Origin: an uncultured Lachnospiraceae bacterium
GTDB lineage: Bacteria; Bacillota; Clostridia; Lachnospirales; Lachnospiraceae
Assembly (NCBI GenBank): GCA_947175435.1
Contig: CAMWMS010000003.1
Span: 1-45,185, forward strand
Length of the DNA stretch: 45,185 nucleotides
Reading direction: 5' to 3'
A program made the translations under genes and the position numbers. Positions 1 through 8,492 of the stretch are shown here, in pieces. The first letter of the stretch is position 1, and every line of letters starts with the position of its first letter. Under the pieces are notes generated by a model. That model was not told where the DNA came from. It did not search any database and saw only the letters and a list, made by a program, of their open reading frames with translations.

Positions 1-10
1 ATATATAATC

Positions 11-355
11 ATGAAAAAACAGATAGAAGGACAATTAAGTTTATTTGATTACATATCTGAAGATGAAAAAAAGAATTTCGGTTATGACAAACAGAGTGAT
101 TCAGGAAAAAACAATAAAGCGACAAAAAGTGAAAATTTAATTTCTTTCTATCAGGAATGTACTCTATGCTGGTGCAGTACATGCAGACACAATGAGAAGG
201 GACAGGCCGTTCCACGTGATTTTGCCGGGGAGAAAAAGCCTTGTCCTTCCTGTGATTTCTGTATCAAACAGAAAAAAGCCGAAATCTGCGAAATCGGTTC
301 TTATGAGAACGGTTGTAAATTACGGGCAGAAGAAGAGGGAATTGCCATTGAATAG
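11..355 (+). CDS. Cys-rich hypothetical protein, possibly 5'-incomplete
   Basis: I do not recognise this 114-residue protein. The N-terminus carries a QLSLFDYI stretch of the kind often seen in small phage-associated or accessory Firmicutes proteins. Nine cysteines lie between residues 50 and 102 (C50, C53, C55, C58, C78, C81, C84, C93, C102), several in CxxC spacing, which suggests metal binding. The frame has no stop upstream within the window, and only ten bases precede the ATG, so no ribosome binding site can be judged and the true start may lie outside. It faces away from its neighbour, ending about 40 bases before the stop of the convergent flavin reductase gene. Confidence 0.5.
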   Translation: MKKQIEGQLSLFDYISEDEKKNFGYDKQSDSGKNNKATKSENLISFYQECTLCWCSTCRHNEKGQAVPRDFAGEKKPCPSCDFCIKQKKAEICEIGSYENGCKLRAEEEGIAIE

Positions 356-396
356 CAGAATGTCAAACATTAATTTTGGTTGATTATAAATCAGAG

Positions 397-999
397 TTAC
401 GTGATTTTTTCAAAATCTTCTACGCCGTGTTTACACCAGGGACACACAAAGTCCGGAGGAAGCTCTTCCCCTTCATAGATATATCCGCATACGACGCAAC
501 GCCATCCTTTCGCAGATGAAGCCGTTGGCTGTGGTTTTACAAATTCGTGATAGAAAGAATAAGTCATTGCTTTTTCACCGGAAAGAACATCACAGTCTGA
601 TACGAGAGCAAGAAAAAGCATGTGGCTTTCCAGGTCAAAACTGTTTATTACTTTACAGTCTAAATATGCCGTAGTATGTTCAGTAAGATACGGAAGTTCC
701 TGTTTTGTCATGGAAAAAGGAAAGTTTACAAATTTGTCTGTATTTCTTCCGCTTTGAAATCCAAAGTGTTGAAACAGGGAAAAAGGCGCTGTTTCAGATA
801 ATACGGAAACTGACAGAATTCCGGATTTTTGAATTAAGTCGCAGGTTAAGTTATCTTTTTTGACGGCAACGACAATCTGTTTTGGATTATCACTAACCTG
901 TGTGACTGTGTTGATGATACAGCCATTCATCTTTTTATCATGTTTTGTCGAGACTACATACAAACCGTAAGATAATTGAAACAATGCTTTAGGATTCAT
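397..999 (-). CDS. flavin reductase-rubredoxin fusion protein (high-molecular-weight rubredoxin type)
   Basis: Residues 1-150 look like a flavin reductase/FMN-binding split-barrel domain (conserved N-terminal LFQLSYGLYVVST and GCIINT stretches). Residues 165-200 are a rubredoxin with the iron ligands C168, C171, C186 and C189 in CxxCGYIYEG and PPDFVCPWC. Family members such as the clostridial high-molecular-weight rubredoxins pass electrons from NAD(P)H-linked reductases to oxygen- or NO-scavenging flavodiiron proteins, which fits a cytosolic role in protecting an anaerobe. At 200 residues it has the expected length. The start is supported by an AAGGAG site a few bases upstream. It stands alone, with no flavodiiron gene next to it. 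Confident in the domain calls, less so in the physiological partner. Confidence 0.9.
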   Translation of the reverse strand: MNPKALFQLSYGLYVVSTKHDKKMNGCIINTVTQVSDNPKQIVVAVKKDNLTCDLIQKSGILSVSVLSETAPFSLFQHFGFQSGRNTDKFVNFPFSMTKQELPYLTEHTTAYLDCKVINSFDLESHMLFLALVSDCDVLSGEKAMTYSFYHEFVKPQPTASSAKGWRCVVCGYIYEGEELPPDFVCPWCKHGVEDFEKIT

Positions 1000-1202
1000 G
1001 GGGAGCTCCTTTCTGTACGGAGATATTATTTTTTCAGACAGATATCAGATTATAATAAGCCGTTATCACAGGAATGACCGGTGCCTGAAAGAAATATCCT
1101 ATAATGGTTATGAATGATAGATAGTATGTGTAGAATATCAATAAATATGTATTAGTACTATATATTGAAATAGGTATAGATTAAGAAAGGCAAGGCGTTT
1201 AT

Positions 1203-2552
1203 ATGAAATTTGCAAACGCAGAAGAAAAAAGAATTTATATGACAGAAGAGCCGGTGAAAAAGTTGGTCTGTACGCTTGCGGTACCGACGATCTTAAGTAT
1301 GCTGGTGACTTCTTTCTATAATATGGCGGATACTTTCTTCGTGGGTAAGCTGGATACGCAGTCCACGGCAGCAGTCGGGGTAGCTTTTTCACTGATGGCG
1401 ATCATTCAGGCAATCGGATTTCTGTTCGGTCATGGGTCCGGTAATTATATTTCCAGACAATTAGGAGCAGGTAATATAGAAGAGGCAGAGAAAATGTCTG
1501 CGGTCGGCTTCTTTACGTCTTTTTTTGCGGGTATTGCGATCATGGTAGGATGTATATTCTTCATCACACCGTTGTCCTATGCTCTCGGTTCCACGCCTAC
1601 GATTCTGCCCTATACGGTAATATATCTGAGGATTATTCTGTTCGGTGCGCCGGCAATGACGGCATCATTGGTGCTCAATAACCAGATGCGTTTTCAGGGA
1701 AGTGCATTCTATGCGATGATCGGGATCGTATCAGGGGCAGTGATCAATATTGTATTAGACCCGATTTTAATATTTATGTGTGACATGGGAATCGCGGGTG
1801 CGGCTCTTGCAACGATAATCAGCCAGTATCTGAGTTTTCTCTTTCTTCTTATTATGGTTACGAGAGGCGGTAATATTCGGATTCGTTTCAGTAACTTTAA
1901 ACCCAGTCTGCATTTCTATCAGGAGATTATACGGGGAGGGATTCCGGCATTGTTCAGGCAGGGACTTGCCAGTGTTGCCACGATCTGTCTGAATCATGCT
2001 GCTAGTGTGTACGGAGATGCGGCGATTGCAGGTATGTCCATTGTAACCCGTATTATGATGTTTGCGAACTCTGCGCTTATCGGGTTTGGTCAGGGATTTC
2101 AGCCGGTATGCGGATTTAATTACGGGGCGGGAAAATATAAGAGAGTATTGGAAGCTTATTGGTTTTGTGTGAAGTTTGCTTTTATAGTACTTCTGGGGTT
2201 AGCGGTGATTGTCTATGCCATAGCGCCACAGCTTGTAACGGTATTTCGACGGGATGATCCGGGGGTCATCGCGGTCGGTACTGCGGCGCTTCGATATTCT
2301 GTTGTTTCATTCCCCTTAAGCGCCTGGATCATCATGTGTAATATGATGTTACAGTCCATCGGCAAGGGCGTGAAAGCATCTATTGTATCTTCTGCAAGAC
2401 AGGGAATCTTCTTCCTGCCGTTGATTGCGATTCTTCCGCATTTCTTCGGGCTTACGGGTGTCGAGATTTGTCAGGCGGTATCGGATGTCTGTGCGCTGAC
2501 CGTATCGATTCCTCTGGGGATGAGCGTAATCAAGGAGATGCAGGAAGCTTGA
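1203..2552 (+). CDS. MATE family efflux transporter
   Basis: A 449-residue, almost wholly hydrophobic protein with about twelve membrane helices in two homologous halves, as in the MATE (multi antimicrobial extrusion) family. The first helix region carries VPTILSMLVTSFYNMADTFF, and QLGAGN and GFNYGAGKYKR are typical loop motifs of the two halves. Members export cationic drugs or metabolites using Na+ or H+ gradients; the substrate cannot be read from sequence. A GAAAGGCAAGG stretch 6-16 bases upstream serves as the ribosome binding site. The gene stops ten bases before the end of the convergent DUF4173 gene, and I see no clear terminator in the gap. Confidence 0.93.
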   Translation: MKFANAEEKRIYMTEEPVKKLVCTLAVPTILSMLVTSFYNMADTFFVGKLDTQSTAAVGVAFSLMAIIQAIGFLFGHGSGNYISRQLGAGNIEEAEKMSAVGFFTSFFAGIAIMVGCIFFITPLSYALGSTPTILPYTVIYLRIILFGAPAMTASLVLNNQMRFQGSAFYAMIGIVSGAVINIVLDPILIFMCDMGIAGAALATIISQYLSFLFLLIMVTRGGNIRIRFSNFKPSLHFYQEIIRGGIPALFRQGLASVATICLNHAASVYGDAAIAGMSIVTRIMMFANSALIGFGQGFQPVCGFNYGAGKYKRVLEAYWFCVKFAFIVLLGLAVIVYAIAPQLVTVFRRDDPGVIAVGTAALRYSVVSFPLSAWIIMCNMMLQSIGKGVKASIVSSARQGIFFLPLIAILPHFFGLTGVEICQAVSDVCALTVSIPLGMSVIKEMQEA

Positions 2553-2561
2553 TTACGCCTA

Positions 2562-4250
2562 TTATTGCAACTTATTAATATATTTTTTTGCAGTATACAC
2601 AGAAAAATTAAAATTGCGTATGTGCATATCGTTTGAAAGATCTTCCATCTTTCCATAATATTTGTAGAGCCATGAATATTCTTTTAGAATATCATCTTTG
2701 TTATAATTTTCTGTCCGATTATCCGTGTTGTCCTCAAACTCGTCGGAGTAAAAGTCGACAGGCATTGCAGCAAGGTAGGGATTACTGTTTTTATCAAGCA
2801 GGATCGGTGCTGCATCGGCGGATAATTTGCGTAAATATTTCTTACTGTCATTCACATCATAATCGTTCAGATATTCTATATGCGCCGGGTCCAGATTATA
2901 CCTGGCGATCCAGTAATCCGGATGTGAGAAGGACAAACCGATATAGAATACGGTTACAATGACCATACTATAGATAAACAACGGAAACTTATTCATGTAG
3001 ATGGAAATTGTAACACCCGCCATTAAGAGGAATATAACGGCAAGCGACCATAAAACGAATATCCGCAGGAAAGTAAGGTTATACCGGTTAATATACATAA
3101 TCATCCGCAGTGCGCTGGATGCGATCATAATAAATGTGCAGCCGCTGATTACTGTCAGGATCATTTTCAGTGCGATGTTCTCTCTGAAAAGATAAAGGCA
3201 TATCAGCACAATCATCAAATTCAGAATACAGACGGCAAGCAGTTGGAAGAATCCCTCTCTGGCATAGCTTGAGTAAGTATATCCTTCGGGAAGCTGCATG
3301 TTTCCGATAAACAGATACAGAATCTGTATCACACTGAACAGCAGATAAATGACAGAAAGCGCTGCCGTGACAATTATGGCGATAATCGGTTCTAAAAATC
3401 TGTGGTCTGTTGTATCTTCTTTTACTTCTCTCATGCTGAATGCGGCACAGAATGCATAGGAGGCAAAAAATACCACAAGAGTCATAAAGAAGGTTCCGAA
3501 GATCGTTTCAAGGTTCACGGCTTTCAGGATACGGGAAAAAATATCTGCAAAAACCGCGTCGGCGCTGGCAAGCAGGATTGTCACAAACAAGAGGGTGGGA
3601 ATCATTATGACAATACCGATCAAAATCGGCAGGAAATAGCTTTTTTTGCCGGTTTTGATCTTTTTTTGGGTATCAAAATAAAAGATCATATCGCTTATAG
3701 GACGGAAAACACAAATAAAAGCAGTGCCGATTGTCTGTCCCAGAGCACAAAAATATTTCGGAAAATTCCAATCCTTATTCTGATAAAAAGTATGAAGCAT
3801 CAGAATAAATGCAAGGAGAAAAATACCGCATTTATTCATAGCTAATATCTGTTCTGAATTGGTAAGGCAGTTGGAAATACCCAGCAGAACGATGCTAATG
3901 ATATAGAAAATGCTGTCTTTTTTGTATGGAACCCCTAACTTTTGCGTAGAGAAGAAGAAATAGCAAAGGGTTCCTATGACGAAAAAAGGGTAGGTAATAC
4001 CGGAAGCATTCTTATATAAACAAAAGGTAAAAAATACGGAGTAGAGCAGGCTTCCGAGGCCAAAGAAGGAAAAGTGTTCTTTCATTGTCTTCGTATAGAC
4101 AGAATCTTCACGCTTCGGTACATAAGTTCCTGCCTGAGAAGCATATGGGTTCCTGCTGCTGTCATTTCCATGAGGTGCAGTGCTGTTTGTGTCCGGTATA
4201 TTGGGTTGATTAGTGTACGGTTGATTGACGTATGGATTATTTTGTGCCAT
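2562..4250 (-). CDS. DUF4173 domain multi-pass membrane protein
   Basis: A 562-residue integral membrane protein. Residues 1-60 are hydrophilic and rich in Asn, Pro and Tyr; about eleven hydrophobic helices follow, and a C-terminal part with a WIARYNLD sequence and a later KYLRKLSADAAPILL stretch matches what is known of DUF4173 proteins in Firmicutes. Function unknown. I start it at the ATG preceded by GAAAGGAG seven bases upstream, beginning MAQNNPYV; an earlier in-frame ATG at 4328 lacks a good binding site. It follows the DUF2975 and HTH genes on the same strand after a 93-base gap, so the three are probably one transcription unit. Such HTH/DUF2975 pairs often neighbour membrane proteins of unknown role. 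Confidence 0.85.
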   Translation of the reverse strand: MAQNNPYVNQPYTNQPNIPDTNSTAPHGNDSSRNPYASQAGTYVPKREDSVYTKTMKEHFSFFGLGSLLYSVFFTFCLYKNASGITYPFFVIGTLCYFFFSTQKLGVPYKKDSIFYIISIVLLGISNCLTNSEQILAMNKCGIFLLAFILMLHTFYQNKDWNFPKYFCALGQTIGTAFICVFRPISDMIFYFDTQKKIKTGKKSYFLPILIGIVIMIPTLLFVTILLASADAVFADIFSRILKAVNLETIFGTFFMTLVVFFASYAFCAAFSMREVKEDTTDHRFLEPIIAIIVTAALSVIYLLFSVIQILYLFIGNMQLPEGYTYSSYAREGFFQLLAVCILNLMIVLICLYLFRENIALKMILTVISGCTFIMIASSALRMIMYINRYNLTFLRIFVLWSLAVIFLLMAGVTISIYMNKFPLFIYSMVIVTVFYIGLSFSHPDYWIARYNLDPAHIEYLNDYDVNDSKKYLRKLSADAAPILLDKNSNPYLAAMPVDFYSDEFEDNTDNRTENYNKDDILKEYSWLYKYYGKMEDLSNDMHIRNFNFSVYTAKKYINKLQ

Positions 4251-4343
4251 GATAAACTCCTTTCTTGTGAGAGCGGATATATTGCGTAATATGGTTCCTA
4301 TGCGTTGATTTCGCTCTGTTGTTTGCATCAGGGTATTGATTGT

Positions 4344-4583
4344 CTAACTGTCTTGATCAATATCTTCCGCAGAGTCTTCGTCTTCCACGTATTGTAGAAG
4401 ATCGCCGGGTTGACATTCCAGTGCCTTGCAGATCTCGTTTAGCGTAGAGAGACGGATTGCTTTTGCTTTATTATTTTTTAAGATGGACAGATTCGCAAGG
4501 GTAATGTCAATTTCGCCTGCCAGCTCGGTCAGTCCTTTCTTGCGTTTCGCCATCATAACATCCAGATTTATAATAATTGCCAT
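4344..4583 (-). CDS. XRE-type HTH regulator (YozG-like)
   Basis: A 79-residue Cro/CI-type helix-turn-helix protein. It starts MAIIINLDVMMAKRKK and contains the recognisable ITLANLSILKNNKAKAIRLS recognition region and LCKALECQPGDLLQY-like tail (here EICKALECQPGDLLQYVE). The family is known from small regulators encoded beside DUF2975 membrane proteins, and that pairing is present: the DUF2975 gene ends 21 bases upstream on the same strand. A GAGGAGG site six bases before the ATG supports the start. The C-terminus is acidic. It probably regulates its own operon; a 6-3-6 inverted repeat near the upstream promoter is a candidate operator (inference). Confidence 0.9.
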   Translation of the reverse strand: MAIIINLDVMMAKRKKGLTELAGEIDITLANLSILKNNKAKAIRLSTLNEICKALECQPGDLLQYVEDEDSAEDIDQDS

Positions 4584-4604
4584 GGATAGCCTCCTCGTTA
4601 ATAA

Positions 4605-5051
4605 TTAGATTGTCAGGTCGTTCTCCAGCTTGTAGGTAACAGCTTTGTCAAAGACACCTGCCAGAACTTTGCTGAATAACCCTGCGATCACAAATACGAG
4701 TATGATAATGAGTACCGCCGGAGTGAGGTAGATAAACAGCCGGCATGCGGTGATCACTGCGATAAAAAAGCTGTAGATACTCATTTTTTCAAGGCGGACA
4801 ACATTTTCCCGGACAAAACAGTCGTCGTTTAACACGGTCATAAACATCTTGCGCAACTGTTGTATAATAAGGATCGCAAAAACCCCCGATAACATGAAGA
4901 TCACACAGAGAGAGTAATAATTTTCTTTAAAATAAGTGTTGTACCTTCCGTAGAACCTGAAACTTAAAGGAAGCGTTACAATCACGATGATTCCTGTGAA
5001 AAACATAAAATCCAGCAGATATTTTGTGAAAAGGGTGAGTTTATCTTTCAT
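4605..5051 (-). CDS. DUF2975 domain membrane protein
   Basis: A 148-residue protein with four predicted membrane helices and the DUF2975 pattern, including MFMTVLNDDCFVRENVVRLE, the conserved segment between helices 2 and 3. Function is unknown; it is commonly encoded directly before a YozG-type HTH regulator, as here. AAAGGA eight bases before the ATG supports the start. It is the first gene of a minus-strand unit (DUF2975, HTH, DUF4173) with a TTGACT-17-TACATT promoter upstream. Confidence 0.88.
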   Translation of the reverse strand: MKDKLTLFTKYLLDFMFFTGIIVIVTLPLSFRFYGRYNTYFKENYYSLCVIFMLSGVFAILIIQQLRKMFMTVLNDDCFVRENVVRLEKMSIYSFFIAVITACRLFIYLTPAVLIIILVFVIAGLFSKVLAGVFDKAVTYKLENDLTI

Positions 5052-5100
5052 ATGGGTAATCCTTTCTTTTTCATTTCGTTATGTTACAGGTAGTGAATAT

Positions 5101-5115
5101 AGAATCTTTGATTCT
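5101..5115. promoter_or_regulatory. operator-like inverted repeat AGAATC-TTT-GATTCT
   Basis: A perfect 6-3-6 inverted repeat lies just downstream of the predicted start point of the DUF2975 promoter, a usual place for a repressor site. The obvious candidate ligand is the XRE protein encoded in the same unit. Binding is inferred, not shown. Confidence 0.4.
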
Positions 5116-5127
5116 TAATATAACCAT

Positions 5128-5156
5128 AATGTAGCATGCTTAAAAATGAAAGTCAA
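5128..5156 (-). promoter_or_regulatory. sigma-A type promoter for the DUF2975-HTH-DUF4173 unit
   Basis: On the minus strand TTGACT (5151-5156), a 17-base spacer and TACATT (5128-5133) form a good match to the vegetative consensus, about 75 bases upstream of the DUF2975 start. Confidence 0.65.
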
Positions 5157-5450
5157 TAAAAATTTATCGAATTTCAATAAATAATTATTTTAGTGCGATA
5201 AGTAAGATTTAAAATAAGACGATTTATGGTAGATAGCAATCTGAGAGGCGGCTTCAATTTAAAACAAGAGGATTTGGAATAACAGCGTTCAACTGACGGT
5301 TGAATTTATAAGCCGACTTCTTCGTTTTGATTATTGTATCTTGGCTGTATGTCGGGGTATGCTGTAATTAAAGCCATATACGGAAGCTTTTGTAAGACAG
5401 AAAACGAGATTTTTAATGTCGTTAATTGTAAAAGAAAGGAACAAACAGAA
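5157..5450. other. AT-rich intergenic region with a possible hairpin
   Basis: Between the divergent DUF2975 and HTH-PurM genes (about 400 bases in all). Apart from the DUF2975 promoter and operator, I see one nested structure: TTCAAC/GTTGAA around 5289-5306 enclosed by CGGCTT (near 5252) and AAGCCG (near 5310). No convincing open frame and no clear promoter for the rightward gene. Confidence 0.4.
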
Positions 5451-5453
5451 GTG

Positions 5454-6704
5454 ATGACTGACAGTATCAAAATCGGAAATTTTATTATGAGGAAGCGCAA
5501 GGAAGCCGGATTGACTCAGCAGCAGCTTGCGGACAAACTGAATATCTCTTTTCAGGCAATCTCCAAGTGGGAGACGGGAAATGCCTATCCGAATGTGGAA
5601 ATACTATGCGACTTGGCAATAATTCTTCGCGTGACGGTGGATGAGATTCTGTCAGGAAATGAGAAGTCAACGGATGGAATGTCTTACAGTAAGGCAGGGG
5701 TGGATATTGCTTACACAGATACCATCAAAAAAGAGATGGCAAAACATTTAGAGACAGAAGATAAAAGAGTGCTCAATAAAATGGGAGCTTTTGCGTCTCT
5801 TTATGACATTCATTTTCCGATGATGAAAGAACCGGTTCTTGTCCTGAAATCGGAAGAGCCCGGTTCGAAGCAAAAACTGGCGATGGAGTACGGTTATACG
5901 GAATCGATCTGCCATGATATGATCAATCATCTTGTAAATGACATTATTGTGATGGGCGCAAAGCCTCTTGCAGTGTTAGATACGATCGTATGCGGCAATG
6001 CGGAGAAAGACACGATCAAGAGTCTGGTAAAAGGAATTTCGGATGGCTGTCGGGAAAATGACTGCGCCCTTGTAGGCGGAGAGACTTCTATTCAGCCGCT
6101 CGTGGTAGACGCAGGCGTATATGTCCTGACTTCCAGCATTGCGGGAATCGTAGAGAAAAAAGATGTGGTTAACGGTTCCGCGATTCAAGAAGGTGACGTG
6201 GTGCTGGCAGTAGCTTCTAACGGACTGCACACCAACGGTTATTCGCTGGTAAGAATGTTAATGGACAGAATGCCGCAGATCAAGTTGGACAAGATTGAGG
6301 GTGTGACTTTTATAGAACAGATCATGAAACCGCATACGCCGTATTATAAAGCGGTTAAGGGATTATTCGATAAAAATATCTTTCACGGTATGGCGCATAT
6401 TACCGGTGGCGGAATAGAGGGGAATCTGGGAAGGGTGGTACCGGAAGGATTGACGGCGGAAATCGACCTGTCGAGGATTCGGCCACTTCCTGTTTTTAAG
6501 TATATTAAGAAGAGCGGCAATATCAGTGATGAAGAGATGCTTCACACATTTAACTGCGGGGTAGGTTTGAATATTGTAGTGGGAGAAAAGGACGCGGCAG
6601 CAGTTATGCAGCATATTTCGAAATATTATAATTGTTATGAGATCGGAAGAATTCGTAAAGGAGAAGAGAAAGTGGCATTTGTAAATCGGTTGGAATGGGT
6701 TTGA
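5454..6704 (+). CDS. fusion of XRE-type HTH domain with a PurM/AIR synthase-like domain
   Basis: A 416-residue protein. Residues 6-66 are an XRE helix-turn-helix (MRKRKEAGLTQQQLADKLN, ISFQAISKWETGNAYP). From about residue 77 the chain follows phosphoribosylformylglycinamidine cyclo-ligase (PurM): YSKAGVDI, NDIIVMGAKPLAVLD, CALVGGETS, NGLHTNGYSLVR, HITGGGIEGN and FNCGVGLNIVV. PurM makes aminoimidazole ribotide with ATP. The ATP/Mg loop, normally GTDGVGTK, is changed to KSEEPGSK, and the GGETAEMPG motif is GGETSIQPL, so activity is uncertain and a ligand-sensing regulator is possible. The start ATG has GAAAGGA 13 bases upstream; a GTG three bases earlier is an alternative. No other purine gene is nearby, which argues against housekeeping use. 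Confidence 0.85.
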   Translation: MTDSIKIGNFIMRKRKEAGLTQQQLADKLNISFQAISKWETGNAYPNVEILCDLAIILRVTVDEILSGNEKSTDGMSYSKAGVDIAYTDTIKKEMAKHLETEDKRVLNKMGAFASLYDIHFPMMKEPVLVLKSEEPGSKQKLAMEYGYTESICHDMINHLVNDIIVMGAKPLAVLDTIVCGNAEKDTIKSLVKGISDGCRENDCALVGGETSIQPLVVDAGVYVLTSSIAGIVEKKDVVNGSAIQEGDVVLAVASNGLHTNGYSLVRMLMDRMPQIKLDKIEGVTFIEQIMKPHTPYYKAVKGLFDKNIFHGMAHITGGGIEGNLGRVVPEGLTAEIDLSRIRPLPVFKYIKKSGNISDEEMLHTFNCGVGLNIVVGEKDAAAVMQHISKYYNCYEIGRIRKGEEKVAFVNRLEWV

Positions 6705-6803
6705 TTGATGTGAAAATATCTGAGAATATTATCTCTGTAATAGCGGTGAAAATAAAAATTGATTATTTCTGTCACATTTTCCTATTCTCAATTGTTCCTA
6801 TAG

Positions 6804-6817
6804 TGAAAGGCCTTTCA
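6804..6817. promoter_or_regulatory. perfect palindrome upstream of the ECF sigma gene
   Basis: TGAAAGGCCTTTCA is an uninterrupted 14-base palindrome 39 bases before the sigma factor start. It may be a regulator site; a role in autoregulation is only a guess. Confidence 0.3.
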
Positions 6818-6855
6818 GAAGACAAAAAAAAATCGCAGGACAGGAGGAAACACCG

Positions 6856-7410
6856 ATGGACAATAGGGCATACATTGATGCAGTCAAAGCATATGCGGAT
6901 ATTGTCTATCGCACGGCATTAAGTTACACGAAGGCATCCCATGATGCGGAGGACGTAACACAAACTGTTTTTATGAAACTGCTTGAAACGAAAGACGGAT
7001 TTGTGGATGAGGAGCATCTCAGAAGGTGGCTTATTCGTGTGACTGTTAATGAGTGTAAAAATCTGTGGAAGTCTTTCTGGCGGCGAAGCGTCGGGCTGTT
7101 TGACCAGATGGCCGAAGATGAGCAGAAACCGTATGATTTTAAAGGGCATACGGAGAGAGGCTTACGAAGAGGAAGGCCGCCCGAGGTTCCTGAGTTTGAA
7201 GATCTTTCGCAGAGTGCGTTGTACGAAGCCGTCATGGCGCTTCCAAAGGATTACCGGATCGTTGTGCACCTTTTTTACTACGAGGATTATAGCACCGGGG
7301 AGATTGCAAAACTTCTGCATATCCGTGAGCAGACCGTCCGAACAAGACTTGTCCGTGCGAGGAAAAAATTGAAACAACGGCTTGAGGAGGCGTGGCAGGA
7401 TGAAGAATGA
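6856..7410 (+). CDS. ECF-type RNA polymerase sigma factor
   Basis: A 184-residue sigma-70 family protein with only regions 2 and 4, as in extracytoplasmic-function factors. Region 2 is seen in ALSYTKASHDAEDVTQTVFM and WLIRVTVNECKN; region 4 in LPKDYRIVVHLFYYEDYSTG, EIAKLLHIREQTVRTRLVRA. The linker between them is rich in charged residues and somewhat long. It recruits RNA polymerase to a small regulon, probably in response to envelope stress. An AGGAGG site eight bases upstream fixes the start. Its last 11 bases overlap the next gene, whose product has the single membrane helix expected of a partner anti-sigma protein. Confidence 0.92.
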   Translation: MDNRAYIDAVKAYADIVYRTALSYTKASHDAEDVTQTVFMKLLETKDGFVDEEHLRRWLIRVTVNECKNLWKSFWRRSVGLFDQMAEDEQKPYDFKGHTERGLRRGRPPEVPEFEDLSQSALYEAVMALPKDYRIVVHLFYYEDYSTGEIAKLLHIREQTVRTRLVRARKKLKQRLEEAWQDEE

Positions 7411-8077
7411 AAAATGGTATAAAGAAACGTTTGAGAAAGTTCATGTTCCCGAGGAGTTGTTGGGAAAGGTGATGGATATGGAGAATCAGGCGGACAAAAA
7501 AGTAAAAAGAAAATGGCGTTATGCAGTGGGAACTTTGGCAGCGGCGTTTGGATTGTTTGTCGCTTCTAACGGAATATGTTTTGCGGCAATCGGAGAAACC
7601 TGGGTATCAAAGATAACAATCTATTCGAACAATGGCGAGAAAATCGAGAGAGATATCACTTGGCAGGAAAACGAGGACGGTACGTTACATGGAACGGTTG
7701 ACACAGGGGGAGATGCGGAAATTCATCTGTATGCCATTACGGATAATGTTGAAATAGCACAGAACAACTTTTCATATTTCATTAGCGGGGGAGACATCAC
7801 GGAAGGTGTGGATGAGACGTATGCGATTACAGTAGGTGAAGATGACGCATACGAAATTATAGACTGTAAGGTAGAGACGGATAAGGATGGCAGCGTATGG
7901 CTCCGCGTCATTGAGAATGATGCCTGTGTAGAGAAAGTAGACTTAACTGCTGATCTTACGGACGGTATGGCGGAGGGAGATTTCGCATATGACGGACTGA
8001 TCTATCATTATCTGGTAACGCAGGATGCGGGTGGTGAGTATGAGCTGATGTTTTCTGCGCAGATTGAGGAGGAGTAA
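7400..8077 (+). CDS. single-pass membrane protein, probable anti-sigma factor
   Basis: A 225-residue protein with a short charged N-terminal cytoplasmic part (1-40), one hydrophobic helix (about 41-62) and an acidic, beta-rich extracellular part of about 160 residues. No zinc-binding HxxxCxxC motif is present. It overlaps the sigma gene by 11 bases (ATG at 7400, sigma stop at 7408), and GGAGG nine bases upstream fixes this start. Tight coupling to an ECF sigma gene and the topology suggest it holds the sigma factor at the membrane, but I see no recognisable anti-sigma domain, so this rests on context. A strong terminator follows at 8212. Confidence 0.7.
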   Translation: MKNEKWYKETFEKVHVPEELLGKVMDMENQADKKVKRKWRYAVGTLAAAFGLFVASNGICFAAIGETWVSKITIYSNNGEKIERDITWQENEDGTLHGTVDTGGDAEIHLYAITDNVEIAQNNFSYFISGGDITEGVDETYAITVGEDDAYEIIDCKVETDKDGSVWLRVIENDACVEKVDLTADLTDGMAEGDFAYDGLIYHYLVTQDAGGEYELMFSAQIEEE

Positions 8078-8211
8078 AGAAATCTTTCTTTGAGGATTAG
8101 CAGATTGGCTACAATGAGTTGTTATATCGACTGCATATCGTGATTTCAGACACGACAAAAAGAAATTACGGTTCATAATAACAATACGGAACAGTGTTTT
8201 ACAGAATAGAA

Positions 8212-8260
8212 GAAAGCATCTTTCAAATCATTTCATAAGTTTGAAGGATGCTTTCTTTTG
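8212..8260 (+). terminator. rho-independent terminator of the sigma/anti-sigma unit
   Basis: A 16-base-pair stem (GAAAGCATCTTTCAAA with TTTGAAGGATGCTTTC, one wobble pair) around a 12-base loop is followed by TTTTGCTTCTTG. It lies about 135 bases after the anti-sigma-like gene; the bases between hold nothing recognisable. Confidence 0.85.
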
Positions 8261-8336
8261 CTTCTTGTTTTTTAATATATCAGGGTATTATGACTACTAT
8301 GAGATCAATATAATTTGGGCATGACAAGAGAAATAC

Positions 8337-8365
8337 TTGACAGTCCTGCTTAAAAGAGATAATTT
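8337..8365 (+). promoter_or_regulatory. candidate promoter for the Rpn-like gene
   Basis: TTGACA (8337-8342), 17 bases, TAATTT (8360-8365). The -35 is perfect, the -10 matches four of six. It gives a leader of about 120 bases before the next gene; I see no other feature in that leader. Confidence 0.5.
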
Positions 8366-8492
8366 ATTATCATATCAAATTTATTCTTATAGTTATATCA
8401 TTTGTGCATTTCGCACGATCGGCAGTTTCTGCCGGAACTTCCAATTGTTTTGTGTTTGGAGAAACAAATTTTACCTAAGAGGAGGACAAGGT

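Noticed and set aside
5454-6704. Housekeeping purM gene
   Set aside because: It has an N-terminal DNA-binding domain, changed ATP-loop residues and no purine genes around it.
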